A stretch of DNA of 64,000 nt from Cyclobacterium qasimii M12-11B (GTDB lineage: Bacteria; Bacteroidota; Bacteroidia; Cytophagales; Cyclobacteriaceae). Where the stretch lies: NCBI RefSeq assembly GCF_000427295.1, contig NZ_ATNM01000123.1:1-64000 (forward strand), given 5' to 3'. The notes under the pieces were generated by a model. That model had not been told where the DNA came from. It saw only the letters and a list, made by a program, of their open reading frames with translations, and ran no database searches. Below are positions 38,326 to 47,994 of this stretch, piece after piece. Position numbers and translations under genes: made by a program. Every line of letters starts with the position of its first letter. Position 1 is the first letter of the stretch.

Positions 38326-39280
38326 TTAATCCAATTGCCCCCACTTGACCATGATTTCCTGAATCAACAACGCTTGACCTTTTTTACTTAAATGACCGTG
38401 GTCAATGTAATTGGTTACTTCTTTAGAAAACCAAAAATTCAGGGTTATTGAAATTATAAAAACGCAACATTCCCTCTCCGTCGCTGTTAACCCCAGAGAG
38501 GATATCCTCCCAATATTTATCCATACTCTCACTATGAGCTTTGTAAATGGGATAAGGTACCGGGTGATAATAAACGAAAGTGCGGATGTTATTTGTTTGA
38601 AACAAGGTCATTAATTTCTCGAAATCCTTTCTTTGACTGATACCTATCTCAAACTCGCTTACATCCACATTGTTTACTTCTTTCGTTATTCTATCCGCCA
38701 CATCTGCTACTCTGAATAATGCTTCAAAGGAATTGCTTCCATTTGTGTTATACTGATTTTTTGGATATTTGTTGGGCCAAAGGTTGAAATTCCTAATAAT
38801 TCCCAAGCCATATACCCTTAGCAGATTTACCGAACCCAACGCTTTCCAGTAAGTATCAGGGCTCATTAAGTCCGAGTCTTCCTCACCTGTATTGGTCGTA
38901 ACGTAAGGATGAATACAAACAATCGCTTCCTTAATTGTACCATTGTTTTCAATAACATTGGAAGCTAAGGCCAGAATATTATCCATTCTGGCTCCCATAA
39001 GGCTTACATTAAAATAATTTTTATCCTGAATATGACTGGGGTTTAGGTTAGCAGATAGGGACGGGCCCAAGATCATGCCTTCAAAGTTTTGAGGAACATA
39101 TTCAAATGTCATCAGGTATTTCGAAAACCTTTCTTCTCCATATACCCTTACTTTGTCTTTGTCCTTAAAACCAAACAAGCCAAAAACATCCAAGAAAAAG
39201 TTTAGAAAACCAAAAACCAGTAAAATGCCAGCGAAACCTAGGAGTAAAACCTGAAAATATTTTTTGAATTGTTTTTCCAT
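38326..39280 (-). CDS. Membrane-anchored SGNH/AlgJ-DltD-like protein paired with MBOAT, frameshifted
   Basis: About 317 aa after removing one base from the five-base run at 38433-38437. N-terminal TM helix (VLLLGFAGILLVFGFLNFFLDVFGLFG), then a periplasmic domain with an SGNH-like block I (ILGPSLSANLNPSHI). After the frame break comes a block V-like NYIDHGHLSKKGQALL (D-x-x-H). This matches the AlgJ/AlgX/DltD logic, in which an SGNH partner moves acyl groups from an MBOAT protein onto an extracellular polymer. It starts 3 bases after the MBOAT gene. The polymer target is unknown. Confidence 0.78.
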
Positions 39281-39283
39281 AGA

Positions 39284-40663
39284 CTAAAAGTCAAAATATA
39301 AAAAGTCATTCTTAACAATGGAATTGAGATAAATCACATTGATCAAAAATAACAGGAGATTTAACACCAGATAAGTAAAAGTAGGCTTCAGCCTTCTTCC
39401 AAATTCGATGGCATTGGGCATAAAAAGCAATATTACTCCTGCTATCCAAACTGGCAGGTCGTAAAAATTACTCACCAAGAAAAAATCTTCTCTTGCTGGA
39501 ACAATATAAAACATCCTTTGTAACATCTCTAATGAACCACCCCAGGAGTCAGCTCTGAAAAATACCCAAGTAATGTTCACAAATAAAAAGGTCAGAAAAA
39601 GCGCTAAAACTTTGGGTAAATTCAAACCCAATTTCGACCATTCTCTATGAATTACCAATGCTGCCCCATGCAGGAATCCCCAGAAAACAAAAGTCCATCC
39701 GGCTCCATGCCAAATACCTCCCAGGAGAAATGTAGCCATAAGGTTTAAGCCCGTTCTAAAATTCCCTTTCTTGTTTCCTCCTAGGGGGATGTATACATAA
39801 TCCCTTAAAAACCTACTTAAAGTCATGTGCCAATTTCTCCAAAACTCCTTTATGCTTAAGGACTTGTATGGAGAATTAAAATTTTGGGGAAGCTTAATAT
39901 TAAACAAAAGTCCAAGCCCGATAGCCATAGCGGAATACCCGCTAAAATCAAAATAAAGCTGCAGGGAATAAGCCAGAGAGGAAGCCCAGGCTTCTGCTGA
40001 ACCCAAAGAGTTAATATTGGCATATCCTTTGTTAGCTATTATAGCAAAACTATCTGCTATAATTATTTTCTTGGCCAAGCCCATCATGAATATGAACAAA
40101 CCTCTTGAAAGGTGGTCGTAATTAAGCTTGGTAAGGTTTGGCTTTCGGAACTGCCCCATCATTTCAGAATGATGAACAATAGGGCCGGCTATTAATTGGG
40201 GAAAGAAGGATACGAATAATCCATATGAAAATAAATTTTTCTCTTTCTGTGTCCCTTTATAACTGTCTACCAGGTAGGCAATTTGTTGGAAAGTATAAAA
40301 AGATATTCCCAGAGGAAGTACCAGGTTAAGGTAACCTAAGGAAAGATCAGGTATAAAGTTTAGGTTATAAATGACAAAGTCGGTGTATTTGAAAAATACA
40401 ATGCCTAGTAAGTTGACAGTTATACCTAAGATAAGTGTTTTCTTCTTTCCCGGGTAAATTCTTTTAGAAATGAAATAATTGAAGCCTATTGAAAATAGAA
40501 TCAATGCCAGGTAGGCAGGATTCCACCAACCATAAAAAAAGAGGGAACATAGCAGTAACCAAAGACCTGTAAAAGGGGGCTTTAGTTTTGGGCCAAAGAA
40601 ATAAAATACAAATAGGGTAATTGGTAAAAATCCTAAAAGAAATTCAAAAGAATTAAATAACAT
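39284..40663 (-). CDS. MBOAT-family O-acyltransferase (AlgI-like)
   Basis: 459-aa polytopic protein with about 10 TM helices. MBOAT features are IAYLVDSYKGTQKEKNLFSYGLFVSFFPQLIAGPIVHHSEM, then LFDFSGYSAMAIGLG-type sequence, KEFWRNWHMTLSRFLRDYVYIPLGGNKKG and the catalytic His region LLGGIWHGAGWTFVFWGFLHG. In alginate, D-alanine and other systems these proteins pass acyl groups across the membrane. With the SGNH partner downstream it forms a two-gene polymer or lipid acylation unit. Confidence 0.93.
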   Translation of the reverse strand: MLFNSFEFLLGFLPITLFVFYFFGPKLKPPFTGLWLLLCSLFFYGWWNPAYLALILFSIGFNYFISKRIYPGKKKTLILGITVNLLGIVFFKYTDFVIYNLNFIPDLSLGYLNLVLPLGISFYTFQQIAYLVDSYKGTQKEKNLFSYGLFVSFFPQLIAGPIVHHSEMMGQFRKPNLTKLNYDHLSRGLFIFMMGLAKKIIIADSFAIIANKGYANINSLGSAEAWASSLAYSLQLYFDFSGYSAMAIGLGLLFNIKLPQNFNSPYKSLSIKEFWRNWHMTLSRFLRDYVYIPLGGNKKGNFRTGLNLMATFLLGGIWHGAGWTFVFWGFLHGAALVIHREWSKLGLNLPKVLALFLTFLFVNITWVFFRADSWGGSLEMLQRMFYIVPAREDFFLVSNFYDLPVWIAGVILLFMPNAIEFGRRLKPTFTYLVLNLLLFLINVIYLNSIVKNDFLYFDF

Positions 40664-40992
40664 TTTGATTAAAGTTCAGCTAAAAAGTCTTAAAAATTTA
40701 AAATGGTTGTACCCTTAGATGGCAAACAAGAGGCTTTGAATAAAGAAATTAAGATGATATTTAAACTTCTTAGATATCCGTTTGAAACCTAAGTAATAGA
40801 ATTACATGACTAATTTCAAATTTCGAGCTAAAATAATAGCGTACACTCTTGTTATCCTTTCAATTAGAAGTAAACTTAAGTAAATGTGTCGATTTCACGA
40901 AATATAATAACTGAAAAAATATTTTTTCAGTTTTAAATTCTTTCTCATTACAAATATAAACTATTTAACTTTAAATTGTAATAAAGATACTT
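40664..40992. other. Divergent intergenic region with palindrome
   Basis: 329 bases between the MBOAT gene and the AI-2E permease gene, AT-rich. Apart from the palindrome at 40909-40932 nothing supportable was seen. Confidence 0.45.
40909..40932. promoter_or_regulatory. Perfect 24-bp palindrome, possible operator
   Basis: AACTGAAAAAAT followed directly by its reverse complement, with no spacer, 60 bases before the AI-2E permease start. A zero-loop palindrome is a poor terminator and a better fit to a dimeric regulator site; inference. Confidence 0.35.
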
Positions 40993-42090
40993 ATGCAACT
41001 CTCCTTTCAAAAAGCCTTTTATCCGCTTGCTTTCGTTTTCCTCCTTTTATTTGCCATGGTGTTGGCAAAGAGTGTTTTAATATCTTTATGTTTTGCCCTT
41101 TTGCTCTCTTTCATCCTCCATCCCTTGCATAATATACTCATGCGCAAGGGAATACCCATTATTCTTTCTGCATTTTTGGTCCTGATTACTTTCTTTCTGG
41201 TGATAATTGGGGTATTTACGTTTTTCTCTGCAGAAATCATTTCACTTTCTGATGAATTGACCAATTTCGGAGACAAATTGATGAAGTTATTTACCGATTC
41301 AATAGGTTACCTTAATGAAAACGTGAGCTTTTTAGGAAACCTTGAAAAAGAAAAAATTCTTGATGACGCGAAAGCCTGGGCAAAAGACGGTGCTTCAGAA
41401 ATGTTAGGTTCTACTTTTAGCAGTACCACTAGTTTTTTCACTGGTCTTTTTACCACGATTATTTACACGTTTTTATTCTTGATTTATAAAGAAGGGTTAG
41501 TGGCTGCTTTCAAGCGTTTTGCTCCAGAAAACCATAAATCAGAATTCCACAACATGCTTAAAAAAATCCAATTGGTTGGTCAAAAGTATTTGTCCGGAAT
41601 GCTTACCTTAATCATCATTCTTGGGTTTGCCAATAGTACCGGCTTATGGATCATTGGTCTTGACAATCCCTTCCTCTTTGGTTTTCTCGCGGCCTCACTA
41701 TCCATCATCCCATATGTAGGTACTACAATTGGAGCAAGTATCCCAGTTCTTTATGCATTTATGTCCAAAGACGAACTTTGGGTACCTCTAGCTGTCGCGA
41801 TAATGTTTTGGCTTATTCAGGTCATCGAAAGTAATTTCTTAAGTCCAAAAGTAGTAGGGAATAGTGTTAACATCAATGCCCTTGCAGCTATTTTGAGCTT
41901 AATAATAGGTGCCTCTGTCTGGGGTGTGGCTGGTATGATCTTGTTTCTTCCTTTCGCTGCGATGCTTAAGGTGGTGTGTGATCATTACGAACCACTCCAA
42001 CCTCTAGGCATGTTATTAGGAGATGATCAATTCAATGATAAGGAAAGTAATTCACCCTCTTGGTTTTCTAAGATTAAGAACAAATTTTAA
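40993..42090 (+). CDS. AI-2E family (PerM-like) transporter
   Basis: 365 aa with about eight TM helices in the family pattern: two N-terminal pairs (FALLLSFILHPLHNILMRKG), a periplasmic or cytoplasmic helical loop, then the conserved IIPYVGTTIGASIPVLYAF, WLIQVIESNFLSPKVVGNSVNINALAAILSLIIGASVWGVAGMILFLPFAAMLKV block. Members include a putative AI-2 exporter and Na+/H+ antiporters; the substrate here is unknown. It is monocistronic with a strong terminator. Confidence 0.92.
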   Translation: MQLSFQKAFYPLAFVFLLLFAMVLAKSVLISLCFALLLSFILHPLHNILMRKGIPIILSAFLVLITFFLVIIGVFTFFSAEIISLSDELTNFGDKLMKLFTDSIGYLNENVSFLGNLEKEKILDDAKAWAKDGASEMLGSTFSSTTSFFTGLFTTIIYTFLFLIYKEGLVAAFKRFAPENHKSEFHNMLKKIQLVGQKYLSGMLTLIIILGFANSTGLWIIGLDNPFLFGFLAASLSIIPYVGTTIGASIPVLYAFMSKDELWVPLAVAIMFWLIQVIESNFLSPKVVGNSVNINALAAILSLIIGASVWGVAGMILFLPFAAMLKVVCDHYEPLQPLGMLLGDDQFNDKESNSPSWFSKIKNKF

Positions 42091-42139
42091 TCTGAAGTTT
42101 TATAGCTGTCTAATATTCTTCAGAAAAATATTAAAATTT

Positions 42140-42185
42140 AACCCAATCAAAATCCTGAAAATTTAGTCAGGATTTTGATTGGGTT
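42140..42185. terminator. Strong bidirectional terminator
   Basis: Perfect 19-bp arms, from AACCCAATCAAAATCCTGA (42140-42158) to TCAGGATTTTGATTGGGTT (42167-42185), between convergent genes ending at 42090 and 42213. Confidence 0.85.
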
Positions 42186-42212
42186 TATGTTTTCCCAGCT
42201 TATGGGTATGCT

Positions 42213-44861
42213 TTATTTCTGCTCTGAGAGATAGGTTATCAAGGAAGCAAATTCTTCGTAAGAAAGCGCATTGGCCAATCCCACTGGCATCATAGAATTC
42301 TCAAGCTCCGTGCGTTCCTTTATATTATCCGTCAAAATAGTAAACGCTTGTCCTGCAATGTTTCGGATAACAATACGTGCTGCACTTTCGGCAGTTACGA
42401 AGCCTACATAAGACTTATCATCCTTAGTTGATATCATGACGGTCGCAAATCCTTGAGAAATTGAAGCATTGGGTTTTAAAATGGATTCAGCGATTTGCTC
42501 TCTGCTCATGATACTCCCAATTTGCCCCATAAAAGGCCCCTTCATTTGCTCATCAGCAGAAATACTATGGCAGGCTTTACAACCTTGTTGTTGAAAGATT
42601 GCTTCTCCTTTAATGGCTTCTCCCTTCACCTCTTGCATCGCCAAAAGAATGTCCTCTATTGAGGATGCTCCAACTTGCCCTTTTTGATTTTTGATTTTCT
42701 CTAAATCCACCTCTGATTCCTCAATAATTTCAGTGACAGAAAAATCGCCCCCAAATTCAGTGATTCCCATTCTGTTTTTCTCGTTGAGCATTGCAATCAA
42801 ATCTTTTTCACTTTGAGATCCATTGTCCCAAAGCTTCTTGAATAGGTCTTTAATTTGTGCAGACTCAGACCACAATACTGATTTATAATAGGGTCCATGT
42901 GTATCAGGCCTGGTTCCCCACCACCAAGAACCATTGTAGGGTGCTTCTTGAGTATACAGTCTTGCCAAAGTAGTCAATATCCCTTGCTTCAATTCAAGCT
43001 CCTCCGTGCCAGCACCATTGAATTTGGCGATCAAACCAGTTACAGCAGCCTTGGAATGCAGGTAACGCAAAGCCCATAGTCCTAATTTAGAATTCCCTGA
43101 ACCTACTGCCGCTAAACTTTCTTCGTCCGCCTCCAAATTAACTAATGCCCTTACGGCCAAATGCGGCAATATTATATCAGCATTAGGTGTGGCATGAGGC
43201 CCTTCTTCCCCATATTTGGGAGCCTGGAAGGAGTCAGGAACATGTGTGGCTAACAATTGAGGTATAGCAGCCTTGTCTCCAATTCGGCCCAGGGCAATGA
43301 TGGCTGCCGCTTTTACCCTTACAGACGGATCTTCCAATGCCTCCACAAAGGGAGCAATGGTTAGCTTCTCTATAAAATCTTTGCGATCAGTAATCGCTCT
43401 AATTACATATTCTTTGAGTTGAGCATCATTCATTAAAGTCAACAACTGAGGAACTGCCTCTACTCCTTTGATCTGAGTATAAGCATACATGGCTGCTACT
43501 CTGGAATAATCAGCAGCATCTTCATCTGTAGCCAATTCCCAAACCTCATTCGCTGCACCTTCAGAACCTCTTTTTATCAGCTCCTGTTGGGCATAAATCC
43601 TAAGGGTGGCACTATTCTCTCTAAGCAAATCCACTAAATCATCAATATCTAAAGTAGGGAGGTTTGGCACTTCACTGTATTCCAACACCTTGGGAACAAC
43701 CCTGACCACATAACCTTTACCAACATTCCCTGAATATCCAGCTCCATCCCAAGCGGCCATAAACATTCTACCAGATCCATCAATGTCCAGGTCTGTAACC
43801 TGAGGCAATTTGAAAAATGGTTCTTCAGCCTGTGTATAAGAAGGGCCATCTTCGGTCACTTTGTGAATAAACACTTGACTTCTGCCCCAATCTGCCATCA
43901 GTGGGTTATTGTTGTATTTGGTAGGCCAGTGATCATCCTGAAGATATAAAGCTCCTGTACCTGAACCACCTCCAACATCTATAAGGGCTGGAATAATCTC
44001 TTCCGTAAAATTTTTAAACAAGACAGGGTATCCATATTCACCTGACTGGATTTGATGAATAAAACGAATGTTCCAGCCACCCCCGTCATTGGTATTGCCT
44101 CGGGTAAACATATTCATGTAGGGATCAATGGCAACATCGTATATGTTCCTTAACCCATGGGTATATACTTCCATTTCGGTACCATCAGGGCGAACCCTTA
44201 AAACGCCACCACCTAACATGGTTAATTCGGTTCCATCCCTATCTACTGCCCCATGAAAACCAAAATCTCCAACTGCAATATAAATCCATCCATCTATACC
44301 AAGACGAATTCCGTTGGTAGCATGATCTGTCCCTCTGCTTTGTAAGAATTTAGGTGAGCTAATGTGCTGTATTAAAGGTTTTGATGGACCATCTGCAATT
44401 CCATCGCCATCTTTGTCTTCAAACACTACCAAGTCCATACCAGTAGCTAAACTGTCTTGCTTTGAAAACACCGTATGAAGTACAAACAATTTATCACCTA
44501 GTGAAATAATCCCTCTTGGATTGTCTACGGTCGCAAAAACAGTATGTATATCGGCCTGACCATCGTTGTCACTGTCTATTAATTTCACGATACTCCCTTT
44601 TCCTGGCGTTTTACCAAGAGAGCCAATGGCATCCACTCCTACATATACTTCCCCATAAGGAGATACGGCTAAACAGGCTGGACTTGGCGTTATGTCCGGA
44701 CCAGAAAAATACTGAATGGCCAAATCTTCAGGCCAACCTAAAGCTTGACTCAGGGAGTCTAAAGATGGAGACGTTTGTGATTCTATAATTTCAACCTTCT
44801 TTTCAGGTTTACAGGCAAAAAAGACAACCACGAGGGAAAGTAAGAACAGGGATTTTTTCAT
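42213..44861 (-). CDS. PVC-type membrane-bound dehydrogenase lipoprotein with HEAT repeats and cytochrome c domain
   Basis: 882 aa. Lipoprotein signal (VVVFFAC), then a beta-propeller dehydrogenase-like domain with VDNPRGIISLGDKLFVLH, GTDHATNGIRLGIDGWIYIAVGDFGFHG and GLRNIYDVAIDPYMNMFTRGNTND. HEAT-like repeats follow (PSVRVKAAAIIALGRIGDKAAIPQLLA). At the C-terminus is a c-type haem domain with C761-x-x-C764-H765 and a distal-side Met candidate in ENSMMPVG. This matches the PVC-type haem-binding dehydrogenases abundant in Planctomycetes and Cytophagales, which are thought to oxidise sugars or polyols in the periplasm. Substrate unknown. It is upstream of its own terminator and separated from cysH. 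Confidence 0.9.
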   Translation of the reverse strand: MKKSLFLLSLVVVFFACKPEKKVEIIESQTSPSLDSLSQALGWPEDLAIQYFSGPDITPSPACLAVSPYGEVYVGVDAIGSLGKTPGKGSIVKLIDSDNDGQADIHTVFATVDNPRGIISLGDKLFVLHTVFSKQDSLATGMDLVVFEDKDGDGIADGPSKPLIQHISSPKFLQSRGTDHATNGIRLGIDGWIYIAVGDFGFHGAVDRDGTELTMLGGGVLRVRPDGTEMEVYTHGLRNIYDVAIDPYMNMFTRGNTNDGGGWNIRFIHQIQSGEYGYPVLFKNFTEEIIPALIDVGGGSGTGALYLQDDHWPTKYNNNPLMADWGRSQVFIHKVTEDGPSYTQAEEPFFKLPQVTDLDIDGSGRMFMAAWDGAGYSGNVGKGYVVRVVPKVLEYSEVPNLPTLDIDDLVDLLRENSATLRIYAQQELIKRGSEGAANEVWELATDEDAADYSRVAAMYAYTQIKGVEAVPQLLTLMNDAQLKEYVIRAITDRKDFIEKLTIAPFVEALEDPSVRVKAAAIIALGRIGDKAAIPQLLATHVPDSFQAPKYGEEGPHATPNADIILPHLAVRALVNLEADEESLAAVGSGNSKLGLWALRYLHSKAAVTGLIAKFNGAGTEELELKQGILTTLARLYTQEAPYNGSWWWGTRPDTHGPYYKSVLWSESAQIKDLFKKLWDNGSQSEKDLIAMLNEKNRMGITEFGGDFSVTEIIEESEVDLEKIKNQKGQVGASSIEDILLAMQEVKGEAIKGEAIFQQQGCKACHSISADEQMKGPFMGQIGSIMSREQIAESILKPNASISQGFATVMISTKDDKSYVGFVTAESAARIVIRNIAGQAFTILTDNIKERTELENSMMPVGLANALSYEEFASLITYLSEQK

Positions 44862-44897
44862 TGGGTTTAAAGTTTATTATAGCGCCAAAACTATACA

Positions 44898-44938
44898 AAA
44901 AGCAAAGCCCATCCAAAAGTTAAGATAGGCTTTGTTTT
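44898..44938 (-). terminator. cysH terminator
   Basis: AAGCAAAGCC / GGCTTTGTTT-type arms around a loop of about 17 bases, with T-rich sequence following in the minus direction, 50 bases after the cysH stop. Confidence 0.6.
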
Positions 44939-44987
44939 AAAAAACTCATTTATTAATATTACACAGAAGCTATTAAAAATCCGATAC

Positions 44988-45680
44988 TTAAAGGTGAAGC
45001 CCACATTCCGTTTTCGGGCTATTGTTCCATCGGCCACTTCTATCTGCTCCTGGAACGGTACAATGTTTACACCCAATAGAGTGATATCCAAAAGCGATTA
45101 GTGGATGAAAGGGGAGATCATGCTTTTTAATGTAAGCATCTCTTTCCTCTTCAGTAACATCCAATAAAGGATAAAACTTAAGAATCCCTCCTCGTTCTTC
45201 AAAGATATCCAACGTGGATCGGTGGTCACTTTGCCAACTCATTAAACCAGAAACCCAAACTGAAAATCTACTTTTAATTAATTCAAGTGGTTTCACTTTA
45301 TTAATAGAGCAACACAATTCCGGATCAGTTTTCCATGTAGTATTCTTACTTGTAAATTCATGATCTTCTTTACCAGCACTGACAGATTCCACATTTAAAC
45401 CGTACAATTCTGTTAATTTTTCTCGATACTCGAGGGTTTCAGAGAAATGGTACCCCGTATCAATGAAATAAATCTTTTGCTCTGAATTGCCTTTAGAGAA
45501 TACACTCAATAACAATGCTGAAGTAGCCGCAAAAGAGCTTGTGAGCATCACATCGCCAGCATCAAAATCTTTGTATAACTGTACCACGCGCTCCTCTACC
45601 GATAAATCCCGGTACTTTTCGTTGAGGACTTTTATCTCTTCCTTTGAATAAAGTTTTTTTGAAATCAAGGATTCCTGCAT
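44988..45680 (-). CDS. cysH: Assimilatory (phospho)adenylyl-sulfate reductase
   Basis: 230 aa. PP-loop fold with SSFAATSALLLSVFSK and FIDTGYHFSETLEYR. It has C123-C124 and C204-x-x-C207, the four cysteines that bind the [4Fe-4S] cluster of the APS-reducing type, and the catalytic C226 in the ECGLH end. It reduces adenylyl sulfate to sulfite with thioredoxin. No other sulfate-assimilation genes (cysDN, cysI) are next to it. Confidence 0.93.
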   Translation of the reverse strand: MQESLISKKLYSKEEIKVLNEKYRDLSVEERVVQLYKDFDAGDVMLTSSFAATSALLLSVFSKGNSEQKIYFIDTGYHFSETLEYREKLTELYGLNVESVSAGKEDHEFTSKNTTWKTDPELCCSINKVKPLELIKSRFSVWVSGLMSWQSDHRSTLDIFEERGGILKFYPLLDVTEEERDAYIKKHDLPFHPLIAFGYHSIGCKHCTVPGADRSGRWNNSPKTECGLHL

Positions 45681-45796
45681 GCCAGGTGTTTTTATTATTC
45701 TACAAAACCTACCGATTTGGTATGGTATTAAATTTTGGTAAAAATAGTGATTAAATTCTAAAATGCAATAGCCTTAATTTTAAATATAAAAGGATC

Positions 45797-46974
45797 TTAT
45801 AAGGCAGCTTTAGGCATAAAACTTTTTTTGCTTAAATAAACTAAAATTGAAACCATTAAGCCTACCAAAGACATCAAGGCGAAAGAAGCCTTTAAACCTG
45901 TCAACTCGGCAATGAAACCAATCAATGGAGGACCTAGCAAAAACCCAAAAAAGAAATCGTGGAAACCATAGCTATGGCAATGCCAGTCGGCAATGAAGTA
46001 GAATTGGCTGCCAGACTAAAACAAAGCGGCACTATGGCTGCTGTCCCAAGCCCTACCATTAAAAATCCTATTATAACCGTATAAACAAAAGGGTATGCTA
46101 TAGACAGTACCAGTCCAGAGAAAATCAAAATTCCAGAACCTTGTAATACACTTATCATCCCAAAACGATGGGCTAATTTATCTGCAGCAAATCTACCAAT
46201 GGCCATAGATCCCATGTAAGCAATGTATCCCGTCGGGACCAAATAGGCTGGCGCCATCACCACTTTGTTCATGTAGACCCCAGACCAATCAAACATACAC
46301 CCTTCACACATCATCCCGCAAAACCCTACCATACCGAGTCTAAGAAGTGTTTTATCTGGCTTTCTCCAAACCATCCCCTTTACTGAATTTGATTTATCCT
46401 GAACTTCAGGCACAAACCCATTCCGAAAAGTAAAAATCACAAAAACACCTATCAAAGAAACAATTGAATAGTGATGAAATGGAGACAATTTAAAATAAAC
46501 CATAAGTCCACCGATACCTGCCCCAGCAAAACCGGCCAAACTCCATAAACCGTGTAAGGATCCTAAAATATTTCTACCATAATCCTTTTCCAGGTTTAAG
46601 GCCTGGGTATTCAATGATATATTCATCATGTTACCTATCATGCCAAAAATAAACACCATCACACTTAGAAAAAAGGCATCCATTGAAAATCCAATTCCAA
46701 CCAATACCAAAATATACAAGGACAAGCCGACCATCACTACCGACCTGCTGCCAAATTTCACTACTGCCCATGCGGCGAGAGGTAAGGCAAGTAAAGAACC
46801 AAGAGGAAGACCCAATAGCACTGAGCCAAGTTGTCCTTCACTCAAAGAAAATTTTTGCTGAAAATCGGGAATCCTGGACGCCCAGGATGAAAAGCATAAT
46901 CCTGTAAGGAAAAAGAAAGCGCCTGCTGAAATTCTTCTTGTTTTTAATTGCACCATGGATTCTAAATAATTCAC
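45797..46974 (-). CDS. MFS transporter, frameshifted at the C-terminus
   Basis: About 392 aa after one base is restored in the five-base run at 45939-45943. The N-terminal frame covers about ten TM helices (FFLTGLCFSSWASRIPDFQQKFSLSEGQLGSVLLGLPLGSLLALPL). The continuation GPPLIGFIAELTGLKASFALM and LVYLSKKSFMPKAAL supplies the last two. It resembles the YbjJ-like inner-membrane MFS group. Substrate unknown. It is transcribed on its own, divergent from the CrtA-like gene. Confidence 0.9.
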
Positions 46975-47159
46975 AAAGGTAATATAGAAACCGAATGAAT
47001 TGCAAAGGTCAAATTTAACTTTTTGTGAAGCTTTAAATAAACCATAATTACTATTTTGGGGTTACAACATTAGTTAATTGGTTGCCCATTGGATTTCTGC
47101 GACGCTACTCACGCAATTCAATTGCTACCTCATCACGGACCTAAAAACCAAAATGCAAC

Positions 47160-47240
47160 ATGGAATTCGTAATTGCAGGCACCACCATCGCCATGGCCAT
47201 CCTTTTAATTAGGGTTATTATTAAAAAAGTTTTTGATTGA
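47160..47240 (+). CDS. Possible 26-residue membrane peptide upstream of the CrtA-like gene
   Basis: ATG at 47160 gives MEFVIAGTTIAMAILLIRVI and a KKVFD end: a single hydrophobic helix with a basic C-terminus. It ends 79 bases before the preferred start of the CrtA-like gene and could act as a leader or small membrane protein. Short, so weak. Confidence 0.3.
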   Translation: MEFVIAGTTIAMAILLIRVIIKKVFD

Positions 47241-47319
47241 TGCTTATGGTTATGCAAAAGTGCTTGATTATACTTGTAAAAATGAATGCAGCATCGAATT
47301 AATTCGACCTATCCATGCC

Positions 47320-47994
47320 ATGAATGCACCAAAGGAAATCGTATCCATTACCTTTTTTCAATATCCTGAAAAAAACCGCTGGTGGGCATTTAATCAAATG
47401 CAACTGGCCCTCTCTCCTTTAAAAAAAGCCAAGGGTAAAAAGTTCTTTAAATTGATGGGGACAGGCGGAGGTTTTGGCTTTTCATTAAAACCGGACCTTT
47501 CAACTTATGCATTATTAATGGTATGGGAAGATCTGGATGCAGCTAAAAACTTTAGCTTGTCTGAAAGTTACCTCAGATTTAACCAGCAATGTTCAAGCAA
47601 TTTTACTTATTGGATGCATTGCATTCAAAGCCATGGCACCTGGTATGGAGCCAAACCATTTACTCCCTCAAATGAAACAACTGATGGGCCAATAATGGTG
47701 ATTACCAGAGCTCGGGTAAAATTTAAAAAAGTTTTCAGATTTTTAAATTTTGTCCCTAAAACGAGTCTTGCCATAGAAAAAGCCAAGGGATTGATATATA
47801 CCAAAGGTATAGGAGAATGGCCAATAATAGAACAAGCCACATTCAGTTATTGGAACAGTCGCGAGCAAATGGAAAATTATGCCTACAACTCTGATCATAG
47901 AGAGGTTGTTAAAAAAGTTAAGGATGAAGGCTGGTATAAAGAAGAATTGTTTGCGAGGTTTATCCCTGTTAACTTAAACGAAACCCATGAATAG
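47320..47994 (+). CDS. Spheroidene monooxygenase-like (CrtA family) protein
   Basis: About 224 aa from ATG at 47320 (MNAPKEIVSITFFQYPEKNRWWAF). A longer in-frame start at 47233 adds 29 unlike residues. Family features are the haem-oxygenase-like pattern KFFKLMGTGGGFGFSLKPDLSTYALLMVWED, the YWMHCIQSHGTWYGAKPF centre and the EQATFSYWNSREQMENYAY end. CrtA proteins oxygenate acyclic carotenoids at C-2, but many relatives in Bacteroidota lie outside carotenoid clusters, so the substrate is uncertain. Overlaps the GluQ-RS start by 8 bases. Confidence 0.82.
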   Translation: MNAPKEIVSITFFQYPEKNRWWAFNQMQLALSPLKKAKGKKFFKLMGTGGGFGFSLKPDLSTYALLMVWEDLDAAKNFSLSESYLRFNQQCSSNFTYWMHCIQSHGTWYGAKPFTPSNETTDGPIMVITRARVKFKKVFRFLNFVPKTSLAIEKAKGLIYTKGIGEWPIIEQATFSYWNSREQMENYAYNSDHREVVKKVKDEGWYKEELFARFIPVNLNETHE

